Of a stretch of DNA of 64,000 nt, positions 43,530 to 52,567 are shown one piece after another (within the stretch, counting starts at the first letter, position 1; each line of letters starts with the position of its first letter). The notes under the pieces are model-generated. The model was not told where the DNA came from, searched no databases, and saw only the letters and a list, made by a program, of their open reading frames with translations. The position numbers and the translations under genes are program-made. Source of the DNA: Rhodovulum sulfidophilum (GTDB taxonomy: Bacteria; Pseudomonadota; Alphaproteobacteria; Rhodobacterales; Rhodobacteraceae); contig QFPW01000017.1 of NCBI GenBank assembly GCA_003241785.1, positions 1 through 64,000 of the forward strand, given 5' to 3'.

Positions 43530-44329
43530 CCCAGCGCCCGCATTCCGACGCGGTGCCCTTGCTCGAGGTCTCGGGCCTCGGCAAGGCCTTCGGCGGCGTG
43601 CAGGCCGTCGGCGGCGTCGACCTGCGCCTGGAGCGGGGCGAGGTCGTCACGATCATCGGGCCGAACGGCTCGGGGAAGTCGACCTTCTTCAACCTCCTGA
43701 CCGGGATCTACGCGCCGGATTCCGGCGCGATCCGGCTCGAGGGGGTCGACCTGACCGGCCTGCCCGGGCACCGGATCGCCCAGGCCGGGATCGCGCGCAC
43801 CTTCCAGAACATCCGGCTCTTCAACAACCTCACGGTGATCGAGAACGTGATGATCGGGATGCACACCTCGGTGCGCGCCGGCCTGCTCGAGACCGTCATC
43901 GGCCGCAAGGGCCTGCGCCGGCGCGAGGAAGCCGCGCGCGAGGCCGCGCTCGCGCATCTCTCGCTCTTCCGCCACCGGCTGTTCCCCCGGCTCGACCATC
44001 CGGTCTTCACCCTGTCCTACGCCAACCGGCGCCGGGTCGAGATCGCCCGCGCGCTCGCGGTCAATCCGAAGCTCCTGCTGCTCGACGAGCCGACGGCGGG
44101 CATGAACCCCTACGAGACCGCCGAGCTCGTCGAGAACATCCAGGAGATCCGCGCCTCCGGCCTCACCATGGCGATCATCGAGCACAAGCTCGACGTGGTG
44201 AACCGGGTCTCGGATTTCGTGGTGGTGCTCGACCAGGGCAAGAAGATCGCCGAGGGCGACGCCGAAACCGTGCGCAACGACAAACATGTCATCGAGGCCT
44301 ATCTTGGACACCCGGCAACCGCTGCTTAA
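43526..44329 (+). CDS. LIV-type ABC importer ATPase LivG-like 2
   Basis: This 267-residue ATP-binding subunit starts at GTG 43526, overlapping the ridA stop. Walker A (GPNGSGKST), Walker B (LLLLDEPTAGMNP) and switch His (IIEHKLDVV) are intact. The signature is LSYANRRR, lacking the central Gly of LSGGQ/LSYGQ. That Gly contacts ATP phosphate, so turnover may be altered. It overlaps the next gene by 44 bp. Confidence 0.9.
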   Translation: MTQRPHSDAVPLLEVSGLGKAFGGVQAVGGVDLRLERGEVVTIIGPNGSGKSTFFNLLTGIYAPDSGAIRLEGVDLTGLPGHRIAQAGIARTFQNIRLFNNLTVIENVMIGMHTSVRAGLLETVIGRKGLRRREEAAREAALAHLSLFRHRLFPRLDHPVFTLSYANRRRVEIARALAVNPKLLLLDEPTAGMNPYETAELVENIQEIRASGLTMAIIEHKLDVVNRVSDFVVVLDQGKKIAEGDAETVRNDKHVIEAYLGHPATAA

Positions 44330-45023
44330 GGTCGACAAGATCGACGTCTGGTACGGGCCGCACCACGTGCTGCGCTCGGTCGACTACGAGCTCTACGAAG
44401 GCGAGATCGTCTGCCTGCTCGGCGGCAACGCCTCGGGCAAGTCGACCACGATGAAGTCGATCCTCGGCATCACCAAGCTCCGGAGCGGCTCGATCAGCTT
44501 CCGGGGCCAGCGCATCGACGGCTGGGAGACCGGCGCGCGGGTGAAGGCCGGCATCGCGCCGGTGCCCGAGGCGCGGCGGGTCTTCCCCGACATGACCGTG
44601 ATGGAGAACCTCGAGCTCGGCGCCTATACGCGCGGCGGCGACCTCTCGGCGAGCTACGACAAGGTCTTCACGCTCTTCCCGCGGCTCAAGGAGCGCGTCG
44701 GCCAGCTCGCGGGCACCATGTCGGGCGGCGAGCAACAGATGCTCGCGATCGGCCGCGCGCTCATGTCGGACCCAAAGCTCATCTGCATGGACGAGCCCTC
44801 GATGGGCCTCTCGCCGCTCCTCGTGCAGCGCGTCTTCGAGATCATCAAGCAGCTGAACCAGATGGGCGTGACGATCTTCGTCGTGGAGCAGAACGCCAAC
44901 GCCGCGCTCTCGATCGCGCATCGGGGCTATGTGATCCAGACCGGCAGGATCGTCATGGCGGACACGGCGGCGAACCTCCTGAACGACCCGGAGATGAAGA
45001 ACGCCTATCTGGGGAAGCTCTGA
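44286..45023 (+). CDS. LIV-type ABC importer ATPase LivF-like 2
   Basis: This 245-residue ATP-binding subunit has Walker A (GGNASGKST), signature (MSGGEQQM) and Walker B (ICMDEPSMGLSP). The Walker A is unusual in having Asn-Ala before SGKST. ATG 44286 lies 44 bp inside the LivG-like gene; a TTG at 44304 would shorten the overlap. It pairs with the preceding ATPase. Confidence 0.9.
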   Translation: MSSRPILDTRQPLLKVDKIDVWYGPHHVLRSVDYELYEGEIVCLLGGNASGKSTTMKSILGITKLRSGSISFRGQRIDGWETGARVKAGIAPVPEARRVFPDMTVMENLELGAYTRGGDLSASYDKVFTLFPRLKERVGQLAGTMSGGEQQMLAIGRALMSDPKLICMDEPSMGLSPLLVQRVFEIIKQLNQMGVTIFVVEQNANAALSIAHRGYVIQTGRIVMADTAANLLNDPEMKNAYLGKL

Positions 45024-45024
45024 C

Positions 45025-46074
45025 ATGGGCGGGATCCCGGCTTCGTTGCGGGCGGCGGTCCGCGACCGGATCGGACCGGAGCTCGAGCGCTACCTCGAGG
45101 GCCGCCCGCGCGACATGGACCCCGCGGCGCGCGATCCGAACGAGGCGGCCTTCGACGCCTACCGGCTGGTGCCCCGGCTCCTGACCGGGATCTCAGACGC
45201 CGATATCGGCGCCGACTGGCTCGGCCACCGGATCGCCGCGCCGCTTCTGGTCGGCGCCTTCGCCGCCGACCGGATCCTCGACCCCATGGGCGTGGTGCCG
45301 ATCGCCCGCGCCGCCGGGCGCCTGCGGCTGCCGGTCGTCATCTCCGAGGAATGCCTGACGCCGCTGCCCGAGATCACCGCCGTCAACGCCTGCGTGGCCC
45401 TCCAGCTGCGCGGCGCCGGCCCGCTCGACCGCGCGCTGGCGCTCGCGCGCCACGCGGCGGAGTCCGGCGCGCGCGGCATCGTTCTGACCGCGCTCGCGCC
45501 CGCGCACCCCCGCCCCGGCCTCTTCCCCGGCGGCGTCGATATCCAGGCCGCGACCCGCGCCCGCGGGCTCCGCCCGATCGCGGCCGAGGCGGGCGATCAC
45601 ACCGTCCACGCCGCCCCCGCCTGGACCTGGACCGATCTCGCCGCCTTCGTCGCCGAAGCCGCGGCGCTCGGCCTGCCGGTGCATCTGAAGGGCGTGCTCG
45701 CCCCCGCCGACGCGACCCGCGCGCTCGACGCGGGCTGCGCCGGGGTCGCGGTCTCGAACCTCGGCGTCCGCAACCTCTACCGCTGGGCTCCGGCGGTCGC
45801 CCGGCTTCCCTCCGTCGCGGCGGCGGTCGGTACGCGCGGCGCGGTGGTGCTCGACGGCGGGGTCCGGAACGCCGCCGACGCGGTGGTCGCGGCCTGCCTC
45901 GGCGCCGATCTTGTGACCATGGTCCGGCCGATCGTATACATGGCGATCGCTGAGGGGGAGGACGCGGTCGGTGATTTTCTATCGAAATTCTTGGATGACT
46001 TTTACACGATCTGTTTCTGGATGGGCGTGGACCAGGTCGGCGCGCTTGGTTCCGATCACGTAACAAGGCTCTGA
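45025..46074 (+). CDS. FMN-dependent alpha-hydroxy-acid oxidase homologue without the catalytic His
   Basis: This 349-residue protein has the FMN barrel of the lactate/glycolate oxidase family: YRLVPRLL, then LKGVLAPADA, VVLDGGVRNAADA and GADLVTMVRPIVYM. In the key active-site loop, where relatives read SNHGGRQLD, this one reads SNLGVRNL. The catalytic His is Leu, while the loop Arg and the FMN-phosphate Arg residues are kept. Oxidation of a simple 2-hydroxy acid is therefore unlikely. The last 110 bases are much less G+C-rich than the rest and may also carry the promoter of the GntR gene. Confidence 0.82.
   Translation: MGGIPASLRAAVRDRIGPELERYLEGRPRDMDPAARDPNEAAFDAYRLVPRLLTGISDADIGADWLGHRIAAPLLVGAFAADRILDPMGVVPIARAAGRLRLPVVISEECLTPLPEITAVNACVALQLRGAGPLDRALALARHAAESGARGIVLTALAPAHPRPGLFPGGVDIQAATRARGLRPIAAEAGDHTVHAAPAWTWTDLAAFVAEAAALGLPVHLKGVLAPADATRALDAGCAGVAVSNLGVRNLYRWAPAVARLPSVAAAVGTRGAVVLDGGVRNAADAVVAACLGADLVTMVRPIVYMAIAEGEDAVGDFLSKFLDDFYTICFWMGVDQVGALGSDHVTRL
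45934..45941. promoter_or_regulatory. Possible GntR operator upstream of gntR
   Basis: GTATACAT here equals the core of the two promoters at 41757 and 48232. It lies within the FMN-enzyme gene, about 150 bp before the GntR start, at the edge of an A+T-rich stretch. Eight bases can match by chance. Confidence 0.3.
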
Positions 46075-46090
46075 AGTCAAAGGTGTCATT

Positions 46091-46768
46091 TTGTCTTATG
46101 ATAACGAAGGGTTTCGACATCGCAGCCTTCCTGACCAGGTCGCCGACCATATCGTGGTTCTGATCGCCAAGGGCGAGATCAGCGCCGGTGACCGGCTCTA
46201 CGAGAACGAGCTCTGCAAGACGCTCGGCGTCAGCCGCATCCCGGTGCGCGAGGCGCTGCGCCTGCTGCAGGCGCAGGGCGTGGTGCGGACCGAGCCGAAC
46301 CGCGGCAGCTTCGTGCGCCACCACGGCTCGGACGAAACCACCGAGATGCTGCGGATCCGGCTCACGGTCGAGCGGCTCGCGCTGCGCCGCGCGGTGCCGG
46401 CGATCCGCAAGGACCCGGCCAATCTGCGCCCGCTGCGCCGCGCGCTCGAGCAGATGCGCGCCCCGAACGAGAACCGCGTCGCCGCCTGCCAGGCCGATCT
46501 CGAATTCCACCAGTCGATCGTCCGGCTGTCGGAAAGCGCCACGCTGATGACGGTCTGGGAGATGCTGGCACGCGGCATCCTCGTCTTCCTCGCGCAGGAG
46601 CGCGACGCCTACTACGACAACGACAGCAACATCCGCGACCACGAGGTGCTGCTCGAGGCGATCGAGGTCGGCAAGCTCAGCGTGCTCGACGACCTGATCG
46701 AGGACCATATCCTCAGGATCTACCTCACCCGGCAGTCTCAGGCCCAGGCGCTGAGCCCGGCGCCCTGA
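46091..46768 (+). CDS. GntR-family regulator with FCD domain
   Basis: This 225-residue regulator has an N-terminal winged helix (about residues 12-75: LPDQVADHIVVLIAKGEIS and ENELCKTLGVSRIPVREALRLL). A C-terminal all-helical FCD effector domain follows, with metal-binding His residues (EFHQSIV, RDHEVLLEAI, EDHI). The start is TTG 46091 with an AAAGG seven bases before it; no in-frame ATG is available. It lies inside the island whose two units carry GTATAC operators. Its 3' end overlaps the convergent aminotransferase gene by 31 bp. Confidence 0.9.
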   Translation: MSYDNEGFRHRSLPDQVADHIVVLIAKGEISAGDRLYENELCKTLGVSRIPVREALRLLQAQGVVRTEPNRGSFVRHHGSDETTEMLRIRLTVERLALRRAVPAIRKDPANLRPLRRALEQMRAPNENRVAACQADLEFHQSIVRLSESATLMTVWEMLARGILVFLAQERDAYYDNDSNIRDHEVLLEAIEVGKLSVLDDLIEDHILRIYLTRQSQAQALSPAP

Positions 46769-48063
46769 CGATAGAGCGCGCGGCGCCGGTCGAGCGCGGC
46801 GCCGATCGTCGCCACGATCCCGGCGACATCCGCCGCCTCCATCGCGAGCGACAGCGCGAACTGCCCGCGCGGCGCGGCGTAGAGCCCGGCCTCGATCAGG
46901 TCGAGATGCAGGAGCGCCCGCGCGTCGGTCTGCTCCGGCAGGTCGCGCGGGCTCCGGATCGGACGGTCGGTGAAATGCGCCGCCATGACCGAGCCCCGCC
47001 CGGTGAACCGGACCGGGACGTCGAGCCCGGCGCAGATCCCGTTGAGCTCGTCCCGGAGCCCCTCCCCCGCCATGAACAGCGTCTCCGCCCGCGCGGGCGT
47101 GAAGACCTGCCCGAGCGCCGCCGCGCCGACCCGCATCGAGAAGACGTTGTTGTTGAAGGTGCCCGCGTGCGGCAGCCCGTCCGGCCGGAACGGATCGAAC
47201 CGCGCCATCAGCTCCGCCGGTCCGCCGAAGGCGCCGAAGCTGAAGCCGCCGCCGAGATACTTGCCGAGCGTGGTGAGATCGGGGCGCACGCCGTAGAGCC
47301 CCTGCGCCCCGGCCGGCCCGTGCCGCGAGGTGACGATCTCGTCGAAGACGAGCAGCGCGCCCGTCGCGTCGCAGGCCTCGCGCAGCGCTTCGAGGAAGGC
47401 GGGCTCGGCCGGGATGCAGCCGGCGTTGGTCATGATCGGCTCGACGATCACCGCCGCGAGCCCGTCGCCCGCCGCGCGGATCCTGTCGCCGATGGCGGGA
47501 TCGTTGAACCGCTCCACCCGCCAGTCCATCGCCGCCCGCATCGTGGCGCCGCCGCCGAAGTTCAGCACCCCGCCGTGATAGGCGCCCTCGAAGGCCATCA
47601 CAGCGCCGCGCCCGGTGGCGATCCGCGCCAGCGTCAGCGCGTAGAGATTGGCCTCGGTGCCCGAATTGCAGAAGCGCAGATGCTCGACGGACGGAAAGCG
47701 CTCCGCGATCAGCCGCGCCAGCGTGACGTCCGCGGCGCCCGGCGCGCCGTTGGAGACCCCGGCCTCGAGCGTCTCGCGCACCGCCGCGACCACCACCGGA
47801 TGGCCGTGGCCATAGAGGCCGGCGGTATATTCGGTCAGCGCGTCGAGATGGTCGTGCCCGTCCACGTCGGTGATCCGCGCCCCCGCGCTGCGCGCCACGT
47901 AGAGCGGGAAGGGCGCGAAATGCAGCGCGGTGCGCGTATTGCCGCCCGGCATCGTCGCGCGCGCCGCGGCGTGCAGCTCCGCGCTGCGCGGGTTGCGCGC
48001 GGCATAGGCGCCGCGCGCCGCCTCGAGCGCCTCGGCGAGGGATTTCGGGTCGGGTCGGGTCAT
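46738..48063 (-). CDS. Class III aminotransferase / glutamate-1-semialdehyde aminomutase-like
   Basis: This 441-residue PLP enzyme of class III has the motifs CNSGTEANLYAL, EGAYHGGVL, VFDEIVTSR and the Schiff-base Lys in TLGKYLGGG. The whole resembles glutamate-1-semialdehyde 2,1-aminomutase relatives that serve as catabolic aminotransferases or aminomutases. The ATG at 48063 follows a long leader region. It diverges from the GTATAC promoter at 48232, so it may be coregulated. Its 3' end overlaps gntR. Confidence 0.88.
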   Translation of the reverse strand: MTRPDPKSLAEALEAARGAYAARNPRSAELHAAARATMPGGNTRTALHFAPFPLYVARSAGARITDVDGHDHLDALTEYTAGLYGHGHPVVVAAVRETLEAGVSNGAPGAADVTLARLIAERFPSVEHLRFCNSGTEANLYALTLARIATGRGAVMAFEGAYHGGVLNFGGGATMRAAMDWRVERFNDPAIGDRIRAAGDGLAAVIVEPIMTNAGCIPAEPAFLEALREACDATGALLVFDEIVTSRHGPAGAQGLYGVRPDLTTLGKYLGGGFSFGAFGGPAELMARFDPFRPDGLPHAGTFNNNVFSMRVGAAALGQVFTPARAETLFMAGEGLRDELNGICAGLDVPVRFTGRGSVMAAHFTDRPIRSPRDLPEQTDARALLHLDLIEAGLYAAPRGQFALSLAMEAADVAGIVATIGAALDRRRALYRQGAGLSAWA

Positions 48064-48231
48064 CGTTTCGAATCCCTCGTTTCGCGGGTTGCGGGCACCG
48101 CGACCAAAGGCCTGAGGGTCGCGGCGCGGGTCGAAAGCGGGCGGAACGAGTGAGATCAGGACCAGATAAGGAACCGATTTCAATATGTTAAGCACCGGAT
48201 CGCCGAGGCTCACGTTACAGGCGCGCAGGCG

Positions 48232-48259
48232 TTGACACAAGTATGAAAGTATACATTAT
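48232..48259 (+). promoter_or_regulatory. Promoter with GTATAC operator, copy 2
   Basis: TTGACA (48232-48237) and CATTAT (48254-48259) are 16 bp apart, with GTAT (48241-48244) and GTATAC (48249-48254) in the spacer. The layout equals copy 1 at 41757 and the 15 bases AAAGTATACATTATG are identical. TTCAAGG recurs shortly after both. Confidence 0.72.
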
Positions 48260-48306
48260 GCGAGTTCAAGGCGCGAAGCGCGCCGGGATTCCGACGAGAG
48301 GCGCCG

Positions 48307-49251
48307 ATGCGAAAGCTCAGGATGAACCAGGGTGACCCGACCGAGGGGCGGATCTATTTCCTGCCGCATTTCGTCGCCCAGGACCGGGGCTTCTTCGCCG
48401 ACGAAGGGCTGGAGGTGGAATTCGTCTGGGCCAAGCACGGGGACCATCTCGCGAAAAGCGGCCAGATCCCCGCCGTGCTGAGCGGCGCGGCCGATCTCAC
48501 CGTCGGCGGCCCGATGGTCACGATGCGGATGTTCGCCGAGGGTTCCGCGCATCTCGTGAACTTCGGCGCGCTGGTCGCCAAGAACCCGTGGTACCTCGCC
48601 GGCCGCGCCGCCGAACCGGGCTTCACGCTCGAAAGCCTCGCGGGGCGGACGGTGTTCGACGCGGCCTCGATCACCACCTCGACGCTCAGCCTGCGCCACG
48701 CGCTGAGCCAGGCCGGGCTGACCGACACCGTCGAGGTGATCGAGCTCGCGCACGAGGATCCCGAGGCGATCGCCGATTTCATCGCCGGGCGCGGCCCGGG
48801 CGGCGCGGCGGATGTCATCTACCACTCGATGCACGCGCTGGCCCCGGCGCTGGCGGCGGGTGAGCTTCACGCGCTCTCCGACCTCGCCCGCTTCACCGGC
48901 GATGTGCCCTGGAGCGCCTATATCACCCGCGCCGAGACGCTGGAGGCGCGCCGCGCGGATTTCGCCGCTTTCGCCGCCGCGATCGGCCGGGCGCTCGACT
49001 GGGTCGCCGCGACCGACCCCGAGGCGATCGCCGAGCAGGTCGCCGCCTATTACCCCGGCTATCCGCGCGCGGCGCTGATCCACGGCGTCCGCGCCTACAA
49101 GGACCTCGGCCTCTGGGCGACCGCGCCGGTGATCTCCCGCGCGGATTTCGAGCGCTTCCGGACGCTCTTGATCGAAACCGGCTGGTTCGAGGCCCCGGTC
49201 CCCTACGAGGCGCTGGTCGCGACCGACGTCGCCGCCGGAGCGGGCGCGTGA
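48307..49251 (+). CDS. NMT1/THI5-like protein without a signal peptide
   Basis: This 314-residue protein has the fold pattern of NMT1/SsuA-type binding proteins (FLPHFVAQDRGFFADEGLEVEF, then AADLTVGGPMVTMRM and YYPGYPRAALIHGV). It starts directly with the domain and shows no signal peptide, lipobox or membrane helix. It probably stays in the cytoplasm, unlike the binding protein at 16381. It could be a ligand-binding accessory, or an enzyme as in the THI5 group. Its stop overlaps the GTG of the cyclodeaminase gene, so the two are coupled. Confidence 0.8.
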   Translation: MRKLRMNQGDPTEGRIYFLPHFVAQDRGFFADEGLEVEFVWAKHGDHLAKSGQIPAVLSGAADLTVGGPMVTMRMFAEGSAHLVNFGALVAKNPWYLAGRAAEPGFTLESLAGRTVFDAASITTSTLSLRHALSQAGLTDTVEVIELAHEDPEAIADFIAGRGPGGAADVIYHSMHALAPALAAGELHALSDLARFTGDVPWSAYITRAETLEARRADFAAFAAAIGRALDWVAATDPEAIAEQVAAYYPGYPRAALIHGVRAYKDLGLWATAPVISRADFERFRTLLIETGWFEAPVPYEALVATDVAAGAGA

Positions 49252-50294
49252 CGCTGGCCTTCCGCGAGACCGCGGCCGCCGCGGCGCTTCCGCCCGGCCG
49301 GCTGCTCTATCTCTCCCGCGCCGATCTCGTGGCACTCGGCCTCGGCATGGCCGACGTGATCGCGGCGGTCGAGGACTGCCTCGCCGCGCAGCACGCGGGA
49401 ACGACCCTGATGCCGGGCAAGGCGAGCCTGCCCTGGAAGGACGGCGGGCGGCTCAACGGCAACGCCGCCTATCTCGGCGACGGCGGCGGGCTCGGCATCA
49501 AGTGGAACGCCGAGGTTCCGGCCAATGTCGCGAAGGGCCTGCCCAACCTCACCGCGCTCGTGCTGCTCAACGATCCCGAGACCGGCTTTCCGGTCGCGGT
49601 GATCGACGGCACCTGGATCACCGCGATGCGCACCGGCGCCGCCTCCGCCGTGACCGCGAAGCATCTCGCGCCGGAGCGGGTGGAAAAGCTCGCGCTGATC
49701 GGCTGCGGCGTGCAGATGCGGACCCAGCTCCTCGGCCTGCTCGAGGTGCTGAGCCCGGAAACGATCACGATCTACGACATTCGCCCCGAGGCCGCGACGC
49801 GGTTCCGCGACCAGATGGAACGCCGGACCGGCCGGGCGATCACCATCGCCCCGAGCGCCGAGGCGGCGGTGCGCGACGCGGGCGTGGTTGTCTCGGCGAC
49901 CAAGTTCGCGATGCTGCCCGACCCCTGCCTTCGCCGCGACTGGATCGCCCCCGGCGCGCTCGTGATGCCGATCGACGTCGGCACGGTCTGGGAGCCGGAG
50001 GCCTATCTCTCGGCGGACAAGTTCGTGACCGACCGCTGGGACATGCTGACCTGGGTCGCCGAGGGCGGGCATTTCCCGCGCGGCCTGCCGAAGCTCCACG
50101 CGGAACTCCACGAGATCGCGGCGGGCGCCAGGCCGGGACGCGAGCGGGCGGACGAATTCATCTTCTCGATGAACGAGGGCATGCCGATCGAGGACATGAT
50201 CCTCGGCCGGCTGGTCGCGACCCGCGCGGCCGCGGCGGGGGTGGGCGCCTGGCTCGACTTCCTCGCCGATCCCGAAACCAACTACGACTTCTGA
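49248..50294 (+). CDS. Ornithine cyclodeaminase / mu-crystallin family protein
   Basis: This 348-residue NAD(P)-binding protein has the family motifs GTWITAMRTGAASAVTAKHL and the Rossmann GCGVQMRTQLLG. Relatives are ornithine cyclodeaminases, ketimine reductases or alanine/2,3-diaminopropionate dehydrogenases. In this setting, with RidA and an aminotransferase, imine reduction or amino-acid deamination is plausible. It starts at GTG 49248, overlapping the preceding gene. Confidence 0.88.
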   Translation: MTLAFRETAAAAALPPGRLLYLSRADLVALGLGMADVIAAVEDCLAAQHAGTTLMPGKASLPWKDGGRLNGNAAYLGDGGGLGIKWNAEVPANVAKGLPNLTALVLLNDPETGFPVAVIDGTWITAMRTGAASAVTAKHLAPERVEKLALIGCGVQMRTQLLGLLEVLSPETITIYDIRPEAATRFRDQMERRTGRAITIAPSAEAAVRDAGVVVSATKFAMLPDPCLRRDWIAPGALVMPIDVGTVWEPEAYLSADKFVTDRWDMLTWVAEGGHFPRGLPKLHAELHEIAAGARPGRERADEFIFSMNEGMPIEDMILGRLVATRAAAAGVGAWLDFLADPETNYDF

Positions 50295-50309
50295 AACGGA
50301 CAGGCTGAC

Positions 50310-51677
50310 ATGGATCTCGTCATCGCCGGCGCCACCGTTGTTCTCGAAGACCGGACAGCGCGCCTTCACGTCGGAGTAAGCGACGGCCGGATCGCGGCGC
50401 TGGTCGACGGCGCCGCCGCCGTCCCCTCCGCGACCCGCGTGATCGACGCCGAGGGCCTGATGCTGCTCCCGGGCGCCATCGACGCGCATACGCATTTCAC
50501 CGCCGGCCACGACGACATCCTGCCCGAGATCGAGGCCGGCACCGCCGGCGCGGCCAAGGCCGGCGTCACGACGGTCATCGAGATGCCGCACATGAACCCG
50601 CCCGCGACCACGCTTGGGCGGTTCCTCGCGAAACGTGAGACGATGGCCGCGCACGCCTGCGTCGACTTCGCGCTCTGGGGCGGGCTCACGGGGGCCAATC
50701 TCGACCAGATCGCGCCGATGCACGCGGCGGGCGCGGTGGCGATGAAGGCCTTCAGCTGCTCGGGCCGCGCCGACCGCGCGGCGGGCGACGCGCGCGGCCT
50801 GCCCGGCCTCGACGACGACGCGCTGAGCGAGGCCCTGCGCGAGATCGCCCAGGTCGGCTCCCTGCTTGGGCTCCACGCCGAGAACCACGACATCATCCAG
50901 GGCAGCATGGCCCGCCTGCGCGCGGCGGGCGCCGACGGCGGCCGCGCCCATGGCGCCGCCCAGCCCGAGCTCGCCGAGACCGAGGCGGTGGCGCGGGCGA
51001 TCCATCTCGCCGGCCACCACGGCGCGCGGCTCCATATCGTGCATCTCTCGACCGGCGACGGCGCGCGGATCATCGACGCCGCGCGATCCGCCGGCCAGAG
51101 CGTGACGGTCGAGACCTGCCCGCAGTATCTCGTGCTCGACGAGGACGACCTCGAGCGGATCGGCGCCATCGCCCGCTGCGGCCCGCCGATCCGGAAGCGC
51201 GCGACGGTCGAGGATCTCTGGGCCGAGGTCGCGACCGGCGCGATCGACGCGCTCACCTCCGACCATTGCCCCTATCCGATCGCGCTCAAGCGGACGCCGA
51301 CGATCTGGGAGGCGGCCATGGGCCTGACGGGCATCGAGACCACGACGCCGATCTTCATCGGCGCGGCGCTCGACCGCGGGCTCGATCCCGCGCGGATCGG
51401 CCGGATGATCGCGACCGGCCCGGCGCGGATCTTCGGCCTCTACGGCCGCAAGGGCGCGATCGCCCCGGGCTTCGACGCCGACCTGATCCTGCTCGACCCG
51501 AAGGGCGAGACGGTGATCGACGCGGACGCCTTCCAGGGCCAGGCGAAATGGTCGCCCTTCGACGGCACGCGCTGGACCGGCCGGACCGTGGCCACCTTCC
51601 TCCGCGGGACGGAGGTCTTCTCGGAGGCGGGGCTCGCGGCGCGGCCGGGCGCCGGGCGATTCATGGCGCGGGCGTGA
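50310..51677 (+). CDS. Cyclic amidohydrolase, allantoinase/dihydroorotase-like
   Basis: This 455-residue amidohydrolase has the full binuclear metal set: His60 and His62 (AHTHF), Lys146 (MKAFSC, to be carboxylated), His in LHAENHD, His in HIVHLS and Asp in TSDHCPY. The substrate loop after HTHF (TAGHDD) lacks the EPG-type motif of dihydroorotase and allantoinase. The ring it opens therefore cannot be assigned. It is well separated in sequence from the D-hydantoinase at 25653. The permease gene follows after one base. Confidence 0.88.
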   Translation: MDLVIAGATVVLEDRTARLHVGVSDGRIAALVDGAAAVPSATRVIDAEGLMLLPGAIDAHTHFTAGHDDILPEIEAGTAGAAKAGVTTVIEMPHMNPPATTLGRFLAKRETMAAHACVDFALWGGLTGANLDQIAPMHAAGAVAMKAFSCSGRADRAAGDARGLPGLDDDALSEALREIAQVGSLLGLHAENHDIIQGSMARLRAAGADGGRAHGAAQPELAETEAVARAIHLAGHHGARLHIVHLSTGDGARIIDAARSAGQSVTVETCPQYLVLDEDDLERIGAIARCGPPIRKRATVEDLWAEVATGAIDALTSDHCPYPIALKRTPTIWEAAMGLTGIETTTPIFIGAALDRGLDPARIGRMIATGPARIFGLYGRKGAIAPGFDADLILLDPKGETVIDADAFQGQAKWSPFDGTRWTGRTVATFLRGTEVFSEAGLAARPGAGRFMARA

Positions 51678-51678
51678 G

Positions 51679-52563
51679 ATGACCGGACTGGAGTATTTCT
51701 TCGCGCAGATCCTGAACGGCCTCTCGGCCGGCAGCATCTACGCGCTCATCGCCGTCGGCTACAGCATGGTCTTCGGCGTCCTGCAGATGCACAATTTCGC
51801 CCATGGCGACACGCTGATGTTCGGCACCTACGTCGCCATGGCGCTGATGCTCGTCGGCGTCCCGGCGGTCGCGGCGATCCCGATCGGCATGCTGCTCGGC
51901 GGCGCGATGGGCTTCCTCATCGAACGCATCGCCTTCCGCCCGACCCGGACCGCGCACCGCATGGTGCCGACGGTGAGCGCGATCGCAGTGGCGCTCATCA
52001 TCCGCAACACGGCGCAGCTCATCTGGGGCACGACGACCGAGCCCTTCCCGCTCGACATTCCGGTGGCGCGGGCCGAGATCTTCGGCATCGGCGTCACCTC
52101 GACCCAGGTCGCGGTCTTCGGCGTCGCCCTCCTGCTCATGCTCGCGACCGACCTCTTCGTGCGCAAGACCATGATCGGCAAGGCGATGCGCGCGGTGCAG
52201 CAGGACATCGACGCCGCGGGCTACATGGGGATCCCGGTCAACCGCACCATCGCGATGGTCTACGTGCTCGGCGGCCTGCTCGGCGTCGCGGGGGGCATCC
52301 TCTTCGCGATCAACTACAACACCGTCTACCTGATGATGGGCTTCACCGTGATGATGAAGGCCTTCGTCGCGGCGGTGATCGGCGGCATCGGCAACATCAA
52401 GGGCGCCTTCGTCGGCGGCCTCGTGCTCGGCGTCGCCGAGGCGCTGGCGGCCGCCTATTTCGACACCGGCTATCGCGATGGGATCGCGATGGGGCTCCTG
52501 ATCCTCGTCCTCCTGATCCGGCCGCAGGGCCTGTTCGGACGGCCGATCCAGGTGAAGGTCTGA
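51679..52563 (+). CDS. LIV-type ABC importer permease LivH-like 2
   Basis: This 294-residue inner-membrane permease is a LivH homologue (NGLSAGSIYALIAVGY, MHNFAHGDTLMFGTY, IGGIGNIKGAFVGG). No binding protein or ATPase gene is adjacent. The likely partners are the binding protein and ATPases at 41889-45023, which share the promoter type. Confidence 0.92.
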   Translation: MTGLEYFFAQILNGLSAGSIYALIAVGYSMVFGVLQMHNFAHGDTLMFGTYVAMALMLVGVPAVAAIPIGMLLGGAMGFLIERIAFRPTRTAHRMVPTVSAIAVALIIRNTAQLIWGTTTEPFPLDIPVARAEIFGIGVTSTQVAVFGVALLLMLATDLFVRKTMIGKAMRAVQQDIDAAGYMGIPVNRTIAMVYVLGGLLGVAGGILFAINYNTVYLMMGFTVMMKAFVAAVIGGIGNIKGAFVGGLVLGVAEALAAAYFDTGYRDGIAMGLLILVLLIRPQGLFGRPIQVKV

Positions 52564-52567
52564 GGGG

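Noticed and set aside
49203..51737. Open reading of 844 codons on the minus strand
   Set aside because: It is antisense to the cyclodeaminase and amidohydrolase genes, which keep all their catalytic residues.
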